DNA from: Pseudoalteromonas caenipelagi
Lineage (GTDB): Bacteria > Pseudomonadota > Gammaproteobacteria > Enterobacterales > Alteromonadaceae
Direction: 5' to 3'
Assembly: GCF_013140855.1 (NCBI RefSeq)
Contig: NZ_JABBPG010000002.1
Coordinates: 124,001-188,000 of the forward strand
DNA: 64,000 bases
Position 1 is the first letter of the stretch; each line of letters starts with the position of its first letter. Under the pieces are notes generated by a model that worked only from the letters and a program-made list of their open reading frames with translations, had not been told where the DNA came from and did not search any database. Below, piece after piece: positions 1 through 8,001 of this stretch. The translations under genes were made by a program, and so were the position numbers.

Positions 1-701
1 TGTAAGTGAGTAGACACTAAACCTTGCTTTTTGACGCTAATTCGGTAGGTGTTTTTATTCGCAGATTGTGACAGTGAATACTGACGTATTTGTGTATAGT
101 CACTGAGTGGAGGTTGTACGCTCAACGCGATAAATTGACCAGCCTGATAGCTTGCAATAGCGCAACCATTTTTAGGCGTAAGGTAAAAACTTTTAACGTT
201 AACAGACTCTTGCACAATATCACTAATGATAAAAGCACGTTGATTACGCCAGCCTCCCACTTGTTGCTCACCCTGTTGATACAGTCCTTCTTCTTGGGTA
301 ATAAACAAATCAGCAAGTAATGCATAAGCTTCGCGCCAAGCTTGTGCTATCTCAGGTGTAAATTCGTTGGGTGCCAGCTTCTTAAGCGTCTCAATCAAAT
401 GATGGCCCACAATATTGTAATGCTCAGCTTGAATGTTCAAACTCACATGTTTGTGATTAATGCGGCTTATGGCCTCTTGCAGCACCGACGGGTTGTCAAT
501 ATGTGTCGCATAAGCGGCAATGGCATTAAACAAAGCAAAGTGCTGTTTACCCGTTTGTTGATTGGTCATGTTAAAAATGTGTTTAAGCTCAGGGTTGTGA
601 GTAAACAGTCGTTGATAAAAATGCGCGGTAACGGCACTGCCAGCACTACTCAATAATGGGATTGTGCTTTTAACTAAACTAATAGTGCGCTCAGATAACA
701 T
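1..701 (-). CDS. hmp: Flavohemoprotein, nitric oxide dioxygenase (partial, C-terminus outside the window)
   Basis: The gene starts at 701 and runs off the left edge, leaving about 233 codons. The visible part holds the globin domain (proximal His in the segment AEHYNIVGHHLIE) followed by the start of the FAD-binding ferredoxin-reductase domain, where the flavin motif RQYSLS is visible near the end. Hmp oxidises nitric oxide to nitrate in the cytoplasm using O2 and NADH. It lies 20 nt downstream of nnrS in the same direction, so it is probably the third gene of the NorR-controlled operon. A ribosome-binding site (GGAG) sits just before the start. The NAD domain cannot be seen. Confidence 0.93.
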   Translation of the reverse strand, partial: MLSERTISLVKSTIPLLSSAGSAVTAHFYQRLFTHNPELKHIFNMTNQQTGKQHFALFNAIAAYATHIDNPSVLQEAISRINHKHVSLNIQAEHYNIVGHHLIETLKKLAPNEFTPEIAQAWREAYALLADLFITQEEGLYQQGEQQVGGWRNQRAFIISDIVQESVNVKSFYLTPKNGCAIASYQAGQFIALSVQPPLSDYTQIRQYSLSQSANKNTYRISVKKQGLVSTHL

Positions 702-721
702 ATAAACTCCAAAGATAAAAA

Positions 722-1939
722 TTAACCACGACGACCGTCAACGCGTTTTTGCGTTAACACGTTAAAGTAGTGATATACAAATAAACTAAAGCTCGCACAC
801 CAGAGCGCTGCGCTGTAAAGCCATGCTTGATGAGGGCTGATAAAATAAGGTAAAAACGTTCGACACAATGCGCCCAAGGTGATTGTTATAAAGGCAATAT
901 TGATGATTACAGGCACATGTAAAGGTCTACCAGTATGGCCTAAAGATACCCGCGCCATCATGGCCATGATGGTAAGGCCAATGCCACCTAGCGTTATTAA
1001 ATGCAGCGCATCATTAAAATAGACATGTGTTGTAAATAAACTACTGGCTACAAGCGCTAAACCCAGTGCGCTCAGTGCATAGCCTAAATGCAAAGACCAC
1101 AGCAGCGGAACGAAAATAACGCGCTTTTGAAACCACAAAATACTGCGTGCTAGATGCATCAATGCGGCCAGCGCGATTAGATATCCGGGGTTAAGTGGCA
1201 GCATAAAAACTTGACTTAACACAAAGCCGATAATGCCTAAAACACTCGTCCATAGCAGTAAACGGTCTAATTTGGGTGTGCGTACTTGTTCGTTGAGCGC
1301 CAGACCGCGAGCGGTAAAAAAGGGAATAACGCGACCACCTACGATACCTATGAGTAGCATAAACAACAGCACTGCAATGTGCGTAAAACTGCGTGCAAGC
1401 TCAAAGTTTTGTTGCAATAAAAGAATAAAAAACAAAGTATTAAATGTGCATAGCGCACATAGAATCGCTATAAAAACGTAGTTGTTTTTTGACCTTGCTC
1501 GCAGCAGCATGCTACTCAAGCAAATGATGGCTATCAGCCAAAACGCAGTTTGGACAGTCAGTGTCACAGCCAGTAGGGTGGGGTGCGCAAAAAATACATA
1601 ACGTGCGGCCAGCCAAAAGGAGACTAACAGCGCAAGCTTAACGCCATTGATGCTGGGTACATTGGTCCAGTTTTGTGCTGCAGTGAGCAAAAAACCTACT
1701 GCAACGGCACCGGCAAAACCAAAAATCATTTCATGTGCATGCCAAAGGGTCGCGGGGATTGCGCTATCCCAAATCAGCGTACCGGATAGGATACCCGCCC
1801 AAAGTGCAATACTGACCACAGCCCAAGTAGCCGCGCCCAAAAACATGGGTCTAAATGCGAGCATGAAGATAGGCCACTGTCTAACGTCATACCATGGTGC
1901 TTGTGTAGGAATAGGTTCAGCGAGGTTTATGGTGCGCAT
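722..1939 (-). CDS. nnrS: NnrS family haem- and copper-containing membrane protein
   Basis: This is a polytopic inner-membrane protein of about 405 residues with roughly twelve hydrophobic segments. It has the NnrS family pattern: an N-terminal LAFRPMF segment, then LWHAHEMIFGFAGA, and a C-terminal HLITLGGIGLTIMAMMARVSLGHTG region in which the histidines are probable metal or haem ligands. NnrS proteins protect against nitrosative stress in other gammaproteobacteria. I chose the ATG at 1939 because GGAGGT lies 7 nt upstream and the ATG overlaps the stop of the preceding small gene, a sign of coupled translation. hmp follows directly. Confidence 0.92.
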   Translation of the reverse strand: MRTINLAEPIPTQAPWYDVRQWPIFMLAFRPMFLGAATWAVVSIALWAGILSGTLIWDSAIPATLWHAHEMIFGFAGAVAVGFLLTAAQNWTNVPSINGVKLALLVSFWLAARYVFFAHPTLLAVTLTVQTAFWLIAIICLSSMLLRARSKNNYVFIAILCALCTFNTLFFILLLQQNFELARSFTHIAVLLFMLLIGIVGGRVIPFFTARGLALNEQVRTPKLDRLLLWTSVLGIIGFVLSQVFMLPLNPGYLIALAALMHLARSILWFQKRVIFVPLLWSLHLGYALSALGLALVASSLFTTHVYFNDALHLITLGGIGLTIMAMMARVSLGHTGRPLHVPVIINIAFITITLGALCRTFLPYFISPHQAWLYSAALWCASFSLFVYHYFNVLTQKRVDGRRG

Positions 1940-2163
1940 CACTTTACCTCCATGCCAAGTTGATATTGGCAAACGCAGCGAATAACGTAGCTAAGCTTGA
2001 ACAAGCCAGCCGTTACGATAGAACAAATATGAAACGCAACTTGCGAAGGTAAAGCAAAGTGCCCAGCCAGTGGATAACTGGCTACAATTGTGGCCGTAAA
2101 ACTAAGTGCAAAAAAACCTAAAGCAACATTGGCAACTTTTAATAGCTCAGTGGGTGTGTGCAT
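1939..2163 (-). CDS. Small membrane protein, first gene of the NorR operon
   Basis: The product has 74 residues with two predicted membrane segments (about 10-30 and 38-58). I do not recognise a named family. It is the first gene after the sigma-54 type promoter at 2201-2216, and its stop overlaps the nnrS start, so it is very probably made together with NnrS and Hmp in response to nitric oxide. It might help assemble NnrS or act in the membrane beside it; that is inference from position only. Confidence 0.75.
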   Translation of the reverse strand: MHTPTELLKVANVALGFFALSFTATIVASYPLAGHFALPSQVAFHICSIVTAGLFKLSYVIRCVCQYQLGMEVK

Positions 2164-2200
2164 AGAATACCTCTATGAGTGATTATCATAAGAAGGGTAT

Positions 2201-2216
2201 AGCAGCGTATATGCCA
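2201..2216 (-). promoter_or_regulatory. Sigma-54 (-24/-12) promoter of the small membrane protein-nnrS-hmp operon
   Basis: Read on the minus strand the site is TGGCATATACGCTGCT, which has the GG-N10-GC core spacing of RpoN promoters. It ends 38 nt before the first start codon. NorR is a sigma-54 activator, and two NorR-type sites lie about 65 and 110 bp upstream, so this is the expected arrangement. Confidence 0.8.
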
Positions 2217-2268
2217 ACTTTTATTTATATAAAAATCAGTGGTTTAATTATTTCTTATTGAGATTAGA

Positions 2269-2279
2269 GTCAATTTGAC
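2269..2279. promoter_or_regulatory. NorR binding site 1
   Basis: GTCAATTTGAC is a perfect match to the palindromic NorR enhancer pattern GTCA-N3-TGAC. It lies between norR and the divergent operon, about 65 bp upstream of the sigma-54 promoter, a usual enhancer distance. Confidence 0.75.
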
Positions 2280-2308
2280 TTACTCTTTTGTTATTCAAAA
2301 ATAAACAT

Positions 2309-3886
2309 ATGAGTCACTTTGACTTGAAGCCACAAATACTCTCTCAATTGCTTACCTTAAGTGTGACGTTAACTCGTGCCCAACCTTCGCATTTGTCTCA
2401 TACTGTAAACGGGTTTTACAGTGCCTTAATTCAAGCTGTTAAGGCTTGTATCAACGCAGATGCAGTGGCTTTATTACTCAATCAAAATGGCACACTTACT
2501 CCTGTTGCACTTGAGGGGTTAACCAAAGATACATTTGGGCGTCGTTTTGAACTGGGCGCACATCCGCGTTTAGCTGCAATTAGCCATTCTAGTGGTGCAC
2601 TGCGTTTTGATGAACATTGTAATTTACCCGATCCATATGACGGCTTGTTGCTTGCAAATGACGGCGATTTACCAGTGCATTCATGTATGGGGTTTGCATT
2701 ATTTGATGAGCAAGATCTGATGGCGATAGTTACGCTCGACAGCTTAACGCCCGGCAGTTTTACAAAATATAGCGAGTCGTTCTTGCAGCATGTAAACGAT
2801 ATTGTGGCCGAGCAGCTAAAATGTGCGTTATACAATGAGCAGCTGTTGCGCAAGGCCCAGCATGGTCATGCTTTGGTTTCGGAGCTAAGCCAATCAACTC
2901 ACGATATGGTGGGCCAAAGTACGCCTATGCAATCACTTAAGAGCGATATCCAGCTGGTGGCAAGTTCAGATTTTAGTGTGCTTATTCAAGGTGAAACAGG
3001 CACTGGCAAGGAGCTGGTTGCGCGTAATATACATAAATATTCACGCAGGGCCGACCAAGCATTTGTGCAAGTAAACTGTGCATCGTTGCCAGAGAACTTA
3101 GCCGAGAGCGAATTTTTTGGTCATCGCAAAGGTGCATTTACGGGCGCAGATAAAAATCGTGAAGGTAAATTCATATTGGCTGATGGCGGAACTATTTTTT
3201 TAGATGAAATTGGCGAACTGCCACTTAGCATTCAGAGTAAGTTACTGCGCGTACTCCAAAATGGCGAGATCCAACCTGTAGGAGCCGATCAAACAGCACG
3301 AGTAAACGTGCGAGTGATTGCCGCAACCAACCGCAATTTAGAACAAGAAATTGAGCAAGGCCGCTTTAGAGCGGATCTCTACCATCGTTTAAGTGTTTAT
3401 CCAATCACTGTACCACCACTTAAGGCTAGGCGTGACGACATCTTATTGTTAGCTGGCTTTTTTATTGAGCAAGTAAGAAAGAAACTAGCACTCAAGCAGC
3501 TGACGCTCAATTCTAAGCTTGAAAATATACTATTAGAGTACGAGTGGCCGGGAAATATTAGAGAGCTTGAGCATGTGATCAGTCGCAGTGCACTAAGAGC
3601 TAAGCAAGCACAATGGCCTGCAGATATCATTAGTATTGAGCCCAAATACTGTGAATTACAACAAGGCAAGTTAGAGCAAAATATGACGCAATCAGCCAAA
3701 GTTGCTCACTCAAACGGCAAACCACTAAAGCAAGCAGTGGATGAGTTTCAGCGTATTGAAATTATAGCAGCGCTTGAAGAAAACCATTTAAATTGGTCTG
3801 CGGCTGCGCGTCAATTACATTTAGACCGCGCAAACTTAGTGCGTCTAGCGAAACGTTTAAATATTCAAGTTAAAAAGCATTTGTAA
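2309..3886 (+). CDS. norR: NorR, nitric oxide-responsive sigma-54-dependent activator
   Basis: The protein has about 525 residues (E. coli NorR has 504). It carries an N-terminal GAF domain (about 15-170) that in the family holds a non-haem iron centre sensing NO, a central AAA+ domain with Walker A GETGTGKE and the sigma-54 contact loop GAFTGA, and a C-terminal Fis-type helix-turn-helix ([20 protein letters not shown]). It activates the divergent membrane protein-nnrS-hmp operon. I preferred the ATG at 2309; a TTG at 2288 in frame would add seven residues, and neither has a good ribosome-binding site. A second NorR site overlaps the chosen start, suggesting autoregulation. Confidence 0.92.
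   Translation: MSHFDLKPQILSQLLTLSVTLTRAQPSHLSHTVNGFYSALIQAVKACINADAVALLLNQNGTLTPVALEGLTKDTFGRRFELGAHPRLAAISHSSGALRFDEHCNLPDPYDGLLLANDGDLPVHSCMGFALFDEQDLMAIVTLDSLTPGSFTKYSESFLQHVNDIVAEQLKCALYNEQLLRKAQHGHALVSELSQSTHDMVGQSTPMQSLKSDIQLVASSDFSVLIQGETGTGKELVARNIHKYSRRADQAFVQVNCASLPENLAESEFFGHRKGAFTGADKNREGKFILADGGTIFLDEIGELPLSIQSKLLRVLQNGEIQPVGADQTARVNVRVIAATNRNLEQEIEQGRFRADLYHRLSVYPITVPPLKARRDDILLLAGFFIEQVRKKLALKQLTLNSKLENILLEYEWPGNIRELEHVISRSALRAKQAQWPADIISIEPKYCELQQGKLEQNMTQSAKVAHSNGKPLKQAVDEFQRIEIIAALEENHLNWSAAARQLHLDRANLVRLAKRLNIQVKKHL
2313..2323. promoter_or_regulatory. NorR binding site 2, overlapping the norR start
   Basis: GTCACTTTGAC again matches GTCA-N3-TGAC exactly. Its centre is 44 bp (about four helical turns) from the first site, so dimers or hexamers would lie on the same DNA face. 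It lies inside the first codons of norR, so bound NorR could also limit its own synthesis. Confidence 0.65.
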
Positions 3887-4103
3887 AAAGCGAGCACCTA
3901 TCGCTGATATTTGGGGGTAATAAAGTAACGCCGTAAAATAATATAATTTGCTCAAGAAATTCTGACCTTCGCCTCGAAGACGACATGTTAATGCTTGGGA
4001 AGCGCTGCCTTGCTAATGGGTCTTGTTGTTTTGAACCACGGACATTATTCTTTGAACTTACTAGTTCGTTCTAAATCCATAGCGTTATTCTAACTCTATT
4101 GTG

Positions 4104-4132
4104 TCATTCTGAACTTGTTTCAGAATCTCATC
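4104..4132. repeat. Intergenic REP-like palindrome
   Basis: The arms ATTCTGAA and TTCAGAAT around a CTTG centre form a short hairpin preceded by TC and followed by CTC. Short elements of this look are scattered between genes in many marine gammaproteobacteria; that statement is from memory and no second full copy lies in this window. Confidence 0.45.
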
Positions 4133-4213
4133 ACCTCCAACGAGTGGCAAAAACCTGACTCAGTGACTAGCCTTAAATCACTACGATAAACGCAGTGCAA
4201 TCACAACTGCGAT

Positions 4214-4236
4214 TGACAATGTGAATCACTCTCAAT
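4214..4236. promoter_or_regulatory. Possible Fur box upstream of the bacterioferritin genes
   Basis: The stretch around GACAATGTGAATCACTCTCA resembles the Fur consensus with several mismatches and lies about 120 bp before the first bacterioferritin gene. Iron control of bacterioferritin is common, but this match is weak. Confidence 0.35.
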
Positions 4237-4358
4237 AATGTTATAAGTCGTTTATTTTAAAAGAATATATTAAATATTTATTTAGTGCCAATCAGTCTTG
4301 CGAGCTCGGTGTTTTGAACTAGGGTTAAAGAGCGTGTGTTTGTTTTTTAGGGGGCCCC

Positions 4359-4829
4359 ATGCAGGGTAACAAGCAAGTACTGAATGTACTAAATAGGATA
4401 CTGACTTTAGAGCTAACTTCGATAAACCAATTCTTTTTACATGCCCGTATGTACAAAAATTGGGGGTTGCAAGAGCTCAACGAAAAAGCTTATAAAAAGT
4501 CGATTAAAGACATGAAACAAGCCGACGACCTGATAGAGCGGATCTTGTTTTTAGAGGGATTGCCTAATTTGCAGCACCTAGAAAAGCTGCAAATTGGTGA
4601 GCATACTGCAGAAATGCTTGGTTGTGATCTAGCGTTTGAAATGGAGCAAATTCCTGAGCTTAAGTCAGCAATTGCGCTTTGTGAGCAAGAGCATGACTTT
4701 GTTAGCCGTGAACTACTCGAAGATATTTTGGAATACGAAGAAGAGTATGTTGATTGGATTGAAGCGCAACAGTTTTTAATTAAACACACCGGCATTGAAA
4801 ATTATCTGCAATCGCAGATTGAGGAGTAA
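4359..4829 (+). CDS. bfr: Bacterioferritin, haem-binding subunit without a complete ferroxidase centre
   Basis: The product has 156 residues, the full length of E. coli Bfr. The four-helix ferritin fold is clear (MQGNKQVLNVLN, FFLHARMYKNWG, IERILFLEGLPNLQ). Met52, the haem ligand between subunits, is present. Of the six di-iron ligands, Glu18, Glu94 and Glu127 remain, but Glu51 is Asp, His54 is Gln and His130 is Tyr, so this chain should not oxidise iron by itself. It is followed 3 nt later by a second bacterioferritin gene with the opposite pattern, and the two probably build mixed 24-mer iron stores in the cytoplasm. Confidence 0.93.
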   Translation: MQGNKQVLNVLNRILTLELTSINQFFLHARMYKNWGLQELNEKAYKKSIKDMKQADDLIERILFLEGLPNLQHLEKLQIGEHTAEMLGCDLAFEMEQIPELKSAIALCEQEHDFVSRELLEDILEYEEEYVDWIEAQQFLIKHTGIENYLQSQIEE

Positions 4830-4832
4830 CTC

Positions 4833-5318
4833 ATGCAAGGCAATCAAAAAATTATCGACTTACTCAATAAGCAGTTAACACTCGAGTTAACGTCAATGGA
4901 CCAGTATTTAGCACACTCAAAAATGTATGAAGACTGGGGCATTGGCAAGCTTGGTCATAAATTAGCTCACGAATATGACGAAGAGCTCGATCACGCTAAA
5001 CATATCATTGAGCGAATCCTGTTCTTAGAAGGTAAGCCGGATACTGCGTCTCGTGCACCCATTCATGTAGGTGATAACGTTCAACAAATGCTTGAAAATG
5101 ATCTTGCGGCAGAGATGACAGTAGCTGCAAGTTTGAAAAAAATCATTGCTGAGTGTGAAAAAGAGCATGACTATGTGACGCGTGAGATGCTTGAAAAACT
5201 ATTAGACGATACAGAGATGGACCACATTTATTGGTTAGAGCAGCACCTAGGGCTAATTAAGCTTATTGGATTGCCAAACTACATTCAAAGCCAAATGGGC
5301 GACGACTCTGTAGGTTAA
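4833..5318 (+). CDS. bfr: Bacterioferritin, ferroxidase subunit without the haem methionine
   Basis: The product has 161 residues and is clearly bacterioferritin (MQGNQKIIDLLN, IERILFLEGKPD, GLPNYIQSQMGD). It keeps all six ferroxidase ligands: Glu18, Glu51, His54, Glu94, and Glu128/His131 (E. coli 127/130, with a one-residue insertion). Position 52 is Leu, so haem binding at the dimer interface should be lost unless the partner chain supplies Met. It lies 3 nt after the haem-type subunit and must be cotranscribed with it. A strong hairpin terminator follows at 5358. Confidence 0.93.
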   Translation: MQGNQKIIDLLNKQLTLELTSMDQYLAHSKMYEDWGIGKLGHKLAHEYDEELDHAKHIIERILFLEGKPDTASRAPIHVGDNVQQMLENDLAAEMTVAASLKKIIAECEKEHDYVTREMLEKLLDDTEMDHIYWLEQHLGLIKLIGLPNYIQSQMGDDSVG

Positions 5319-5357
5319 AGTAAGTGTACCTTTGTATGGTGTGTACCATACAACCAA

Positions 5358-5385
5358 AAGCAGCCTAGTTTAGGCTGCTTTTTTT
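5358..5385. terminator. Bidirectional terminator between bfr and the metallo-beta-lactamase gene
   Basis: A perfect 10-bp stem (AAGCAGCCTA at 5358-5367 with TAGGCTGCTT at 5371-5380) around a three-base loop is followed by seven T on the plus strand and preceded by a shorter A run. It can stop transcription from both converging genes. Confidence 0.85.
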
Positions 5386-6100
5386 AATGTGCTTTGTTCA
5401 GAGCAAGCTGCTGGGTATGTTTGAGCAAGCTTGTATCCCCAGCTTTTCCATGTCCTGGTACAACCAATTTAATATTCGGATAGTGCGCCTTTAAATTTGC
5501 GATGGATTTGGGCCATTGGTTAACATCTGCATCAGCTAGGTTGCCCAAGTTCGTGCTTTCAAGGCTTTTGACAAAACAACCAGCAAACAGGATTTGCTGG
5601 TCAATGAGCCAAACAACGACATTATCTTTGCTGTGGCCTGCGCCGGGATAAAAAACCTCAATCTGATCATTGGCGAGCTTATAGCTTGGTTTATCAATAG
5701 AGTGACTTGCTAGCGTTCGCTTGTGTTTCTCAAGTAACAGATTGGTTGCTTTGTTTGCGTAAGTAGTAATGCCTATTTTGTTCAAATACTCAATACCACT
5801 ACTGGCATCTTCATGGTAATGGCTGATAATCGCGGCCTTTAGCGTTAGGTTATGCGCTTTAACCCACTTAACTAGCCGTTTAGTGTGTTCCTCAGTCCAT
5901 GGCGTATCAATAATATACGCATCACTTTTATCAACAATCACTAAACCATTGGCAGCTACCATCCCCCAAGGTTTTATTTCTTGATAAGAAACATGCTGAT
6001 AAACATTTTCAGAGAGTTTAAATATAGAAATTTCATGTGCAATGTCTTTGGCTGTAGCCAAAGCAGGAAAAAGCAGCGCGAGAAACACTATTACGTACAT
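5384..6100 (-). CDS. Subclass B1 metallo-beta-lactamase, exported
   Basis: The product has 238 residues. An N-terminal signal peptide (VIVFLALLFPALATA) precedes the mature enzyme. All zinc ligands of a B1 enzyme are visible: HYHED supplies the two His and the Asp, AGHSKDN the third His of site 1, AGCFVKS the Cys, and PGHGK the last His. The B1 signature NLGNLADAD is present as well. Such enzymes hydrolyse penicillins, cephalosporins and usually carbapenems in the periplasm. No mobile-element or integron sequence flanks it, so it looks resident. The actual substrate range cannot be read from sequence. A 3' hairpin shared with bfr ends the transcript. Confidence 0.9.
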   Translation of the reverse strand: MYVIVFLALLFPALATAKDIAHEISIFKLSENVYQHVSYQEIKPWGMVAANGLVIVDKSDAYIIDTPWTEEHTKRLVKWVKAHNLTLKAAIISHYHEDASSGIEYLNKIGITTYANKATNLLLEKHKRTLASHSIDKPSYKLANDQIEVFYPGAGHSKDNVVVWLIDQQILFAGCFVKSLESTNLGNLADADVNQWPKSIANLKAHYPNIKLVVPGHGKAGDTSLLKHTQQLALNKAH

Positions 6101-6234
6101 GTATAAACCTTATTGACCTTAGTTTTGTATAAGTAAAATTGGAGCATAAAAGTGTCTTGATATTGAACATATTACCTTCATTGGAGGGAGGGTAATGCAA
6201 GTTCCCAAAGCTTTTACTGGCTCAAAATCTTATC

Positions 6235-6277
6235 CATACCTATATGATTAAAACGTCAATTTAATCATATAGGTATG
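6235..6277. repeat. Perfect 18-bp inverted repeat
   Basis: The arms CATACCTATATGATTAAA (6235-6252) and its exact complement (6260-6277) flank a 7-base loop. No T run follows on either strand, so it is not a typical terminator. It lies between the start of the metallo-beta-lactamase gene and the TetR gene and could be a regulator site or a small-element remnant. Confidence 0.7.
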
Positions 6278-6354
6278 AACACCATATGTATCAACTAATC
6301 GTATGACTCAGGATTTTTAGTAATACAGAGCACATCAGGTATAGCAAACATAGA

Positions 6355-6396
6355 TTGCAATGCGAGAAAACCACTGTATTATAAACCGAACGTTCG
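6355..6396 (+). promoter_or_regulatory. Promoter and TetR-type operator of the tetR-hydrolase pair
   Basis: TTGCAA (6355-6360) and TATTAT (6377-6382) are 16 bp apart and fit a sigma-70 promoter. The palindrome CGAACGTTCG (6387-6396) lies right after the -10 box, where a bound repressor would block initiation. It probably binds the TetR protein encoded 18 nt further on. Confidence 0.55.
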
Positions 6397-6413
6397 TTCT
6401 ATTTTGTGTATTT

Positions 6414-7013
6414 ATGAATAAAGGTGAGCAAACAAAGCAGCAAGTGCTAGCGGCAGCATTGCAAATTGCAACGAGTAAAAGCTTTAACGAGTTAACGATT
6501 GGTCGCCTAGCGACAGCGACGGGTATGTCAAAGTCAGGGCTCTTTGCGCACTTTAACTCCAAAGAAAATTTACAATTAGCGGTGTTGGACTATGCCGAGC
6601 AAATTTTTATTGAAACAGTTGTTATTCCGACCAAGGCGGAGCCTTCTCCTTTGGCTAAATTAATGAAAATTTGCGAGCTTTGGCAGGGATGGTACCAAGA
6701 GCAAGCATATGCATGTATTTTTATCAGTGCTGCAGTAGAGTTTGACGACCAACCAGGTGCTGTACGAGATCTTGTCAAATCACAGCTTTTGGAGCTGTTA
6801 CATTACCTCAATGAGCTGGTTGTTGAAGCGATAGCAAAGCAAGAGCTGGATGCTCAAACTAACCCAAAACAGTTTACCTACGAATTATATTCCCTTTATC
6901 TGGGGTCTCAGCATATGACCTGGGTTGGTTTTGAAGACAATACCCATTCGCGATTTCATTTGGCTCTTAAACAATTGATTGAGCGCCACAAAGGAGAGAA
7001 GAATGAGCAGTAA
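6414..7013 (+). CDS. TetR/AcrR family transcriptional regulator
   Basis: The product has 199 residues. The N-terminal TetR helix-turn-helix (about 8-55) shows ELTIGRLATATGMSKSGLFAHFNSK, and the remaining helical part is the ligand domain. I chose the ATG at 6414 because residues encoded upstream do not look like the family and would span the operator. The stop overlaps the next gene by 11 nt, so the two are coupled. It probably represses its own operon through the palindrome at 6387 and responds to a small hydrophobic or acyl compound; the ligand is unknown. Confidence 0.85.
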   Translation: MNKGEQTKQQVLAAALQIATSKSFNELTIGRLATATGMSKSGLFAHFNSKENLQLAVLDYAEQIFIETVVIPTKAEPSPLAKLMKICELWQGWYQEQAYACIFISAAVEFDDQPGAVRDLVKSQLLELLHYLNELVVEAIAKQELDAQTNPKQFTYELYSLYLGSQHMTWVGFEDNTHSRFHLALKQLIERHKGEKNEQ

Positions 7014-7854
7014 AATATATTTTTCAAAAAAGTCAGGGCGCAAACCTTTAAGCTACTACACCATTAAATTAGTAACAGGTTCGATAGCTCGTATTGCCCC
7101 AAGTATAGGTAAAAAATTGGTAAAAACGTTATTGCTGACACCGGTCCGTCATCAGTCTAAAGTTGCAAAACCATCAGCAATGCTAGCGCACAAACTGGAT
7201 TTTTTGGACGCTCATATCGATGTTTATGAACTTGGTAGTGGGCCGGTTGTGTTGTTTACTCACGGCTGGTCAGGAAGTGCTAGCCAATTTTACCCATTAA
7301 TGGAAAAAGTGGCTTCTTTAGGATTTAAAGCGGTGGCCTTTGACCATTATGCGCATGGTAACAGTGCTGGGAAGCAGGCAAATCTACCGCTATTTGTTAA
7401 GGGTGTTGAAGCTGTTCAAAACTATATTGGTGCACCTGTCGTAGCTGCGATTAGTCACTCGATGGGGTGTATTGCAGCTCTTAATAAGGTAACCACAAAG
7501 GCGCATATATTAATTGCTCCACCCTTTGATTTTTATACCAGTTTTGAAAAACGTATTCTTTCAACTGGAATATCCAAAAGCTTGTTTGAAGAGTTGATTA
7601 AATCAGTAGAAAGCGAACATGGTATGCCTTTTAAAAGCCTCTTGCCAGAGCGCCACCTTTCGAAGCATAAAAACATATTTATGGTACATGACTTGGAGGA
7701 TAAATTTGCTTTTCATCACCTTAGCGAAAAAGTAGTTAAGCAATTCCCGCACTTGAAACTGGTGAGTACTCAAGGTCTTGGTCACAGCCGTGTGATTAAT
7801 GATGAACTCACTTGGCAATCTATTAAAACACAGTTAACGGTGTTGGTAGCGTAA
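7003..7854 (+). CDS. Alpha/beta hydrolase
   Basis: The product has 283 residues. The alpha/beta hydrolase fold is seen from about residue 65: LFTHGWSGS (oxyanion loop), AFDHYAHGNS, the nucleophile elbow SHSMG, MVHDLEDKF for the acidic residue, and GLGHSR for the catalytic His. It could be an esterase or lipase-like enzyme of the cytoplasm; no clear signal peptide is visible. The ATG at 7003 has an AAGGAG site and lies inside the tetR end. Control by the adjacent TetR protein is likely. The substrate is not known. Confidence 0.82.
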   Translation: MSSKIYFSKKSGRKPLSYYTIKLVTGSIARIAPSIGKKLVKTLLLTPVRHQSKVAKPSAMLAHKLDFLDAHIDVYELGSGPVVLFTHGWSGSASQFYPLMEKVASLGFKAVAFDHYAHGNSAGKQANLPLFVKGVEAVQNYIGAPVVAAISHSMGCIAALNKVTTKAHILIAPPFDFYTSFEKRILSTGISKSLFEELIKSVESEHGMPFKSLLPERHLSKHKNIFMVHDLEDKFAFHHLSEKVVKQFPHLKLVSTQGLGHSRVINDELTWQSIKTQLTVLVA

Positions 7855-8001
7855 TAACCGATAAGCATCGATGTGGGTGTAAATGTTGCATCCACTGGTG
7901 ATTTATTAGGTTATACAATGCACATACAAAACCATGTATCTACTACAAATTATAAAAATATGCGCTACTTTTAAAGTTACTGCTAACTGAACTTTGCGCA
8001 T

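Larger units (their letters stand above)
3887..4358. other. Intergenic region without a gene
   Basis: No convincing reading frame is present. The stretch holds a REP-like palindrome at 4104-4132, a degenerate sequence near 3960-3990 that shares CTGACCTTCG with the palindrome at 54975, and a Fur-box-like sequence near 4214-4236 ahead of the bacterioferritin genes. Confidence 0.6.

Noticed and set aside
90..656. Plus-strand open frames over the hmp region
   Set aside because: They are shadows of the clear flavohemoprotein frame on the minus strand.
2482..2853. Minus-strand open frame inside norR
   Set aside because: It lies entirely within the GAF part of norR and has the biased composition of an antisense frame.
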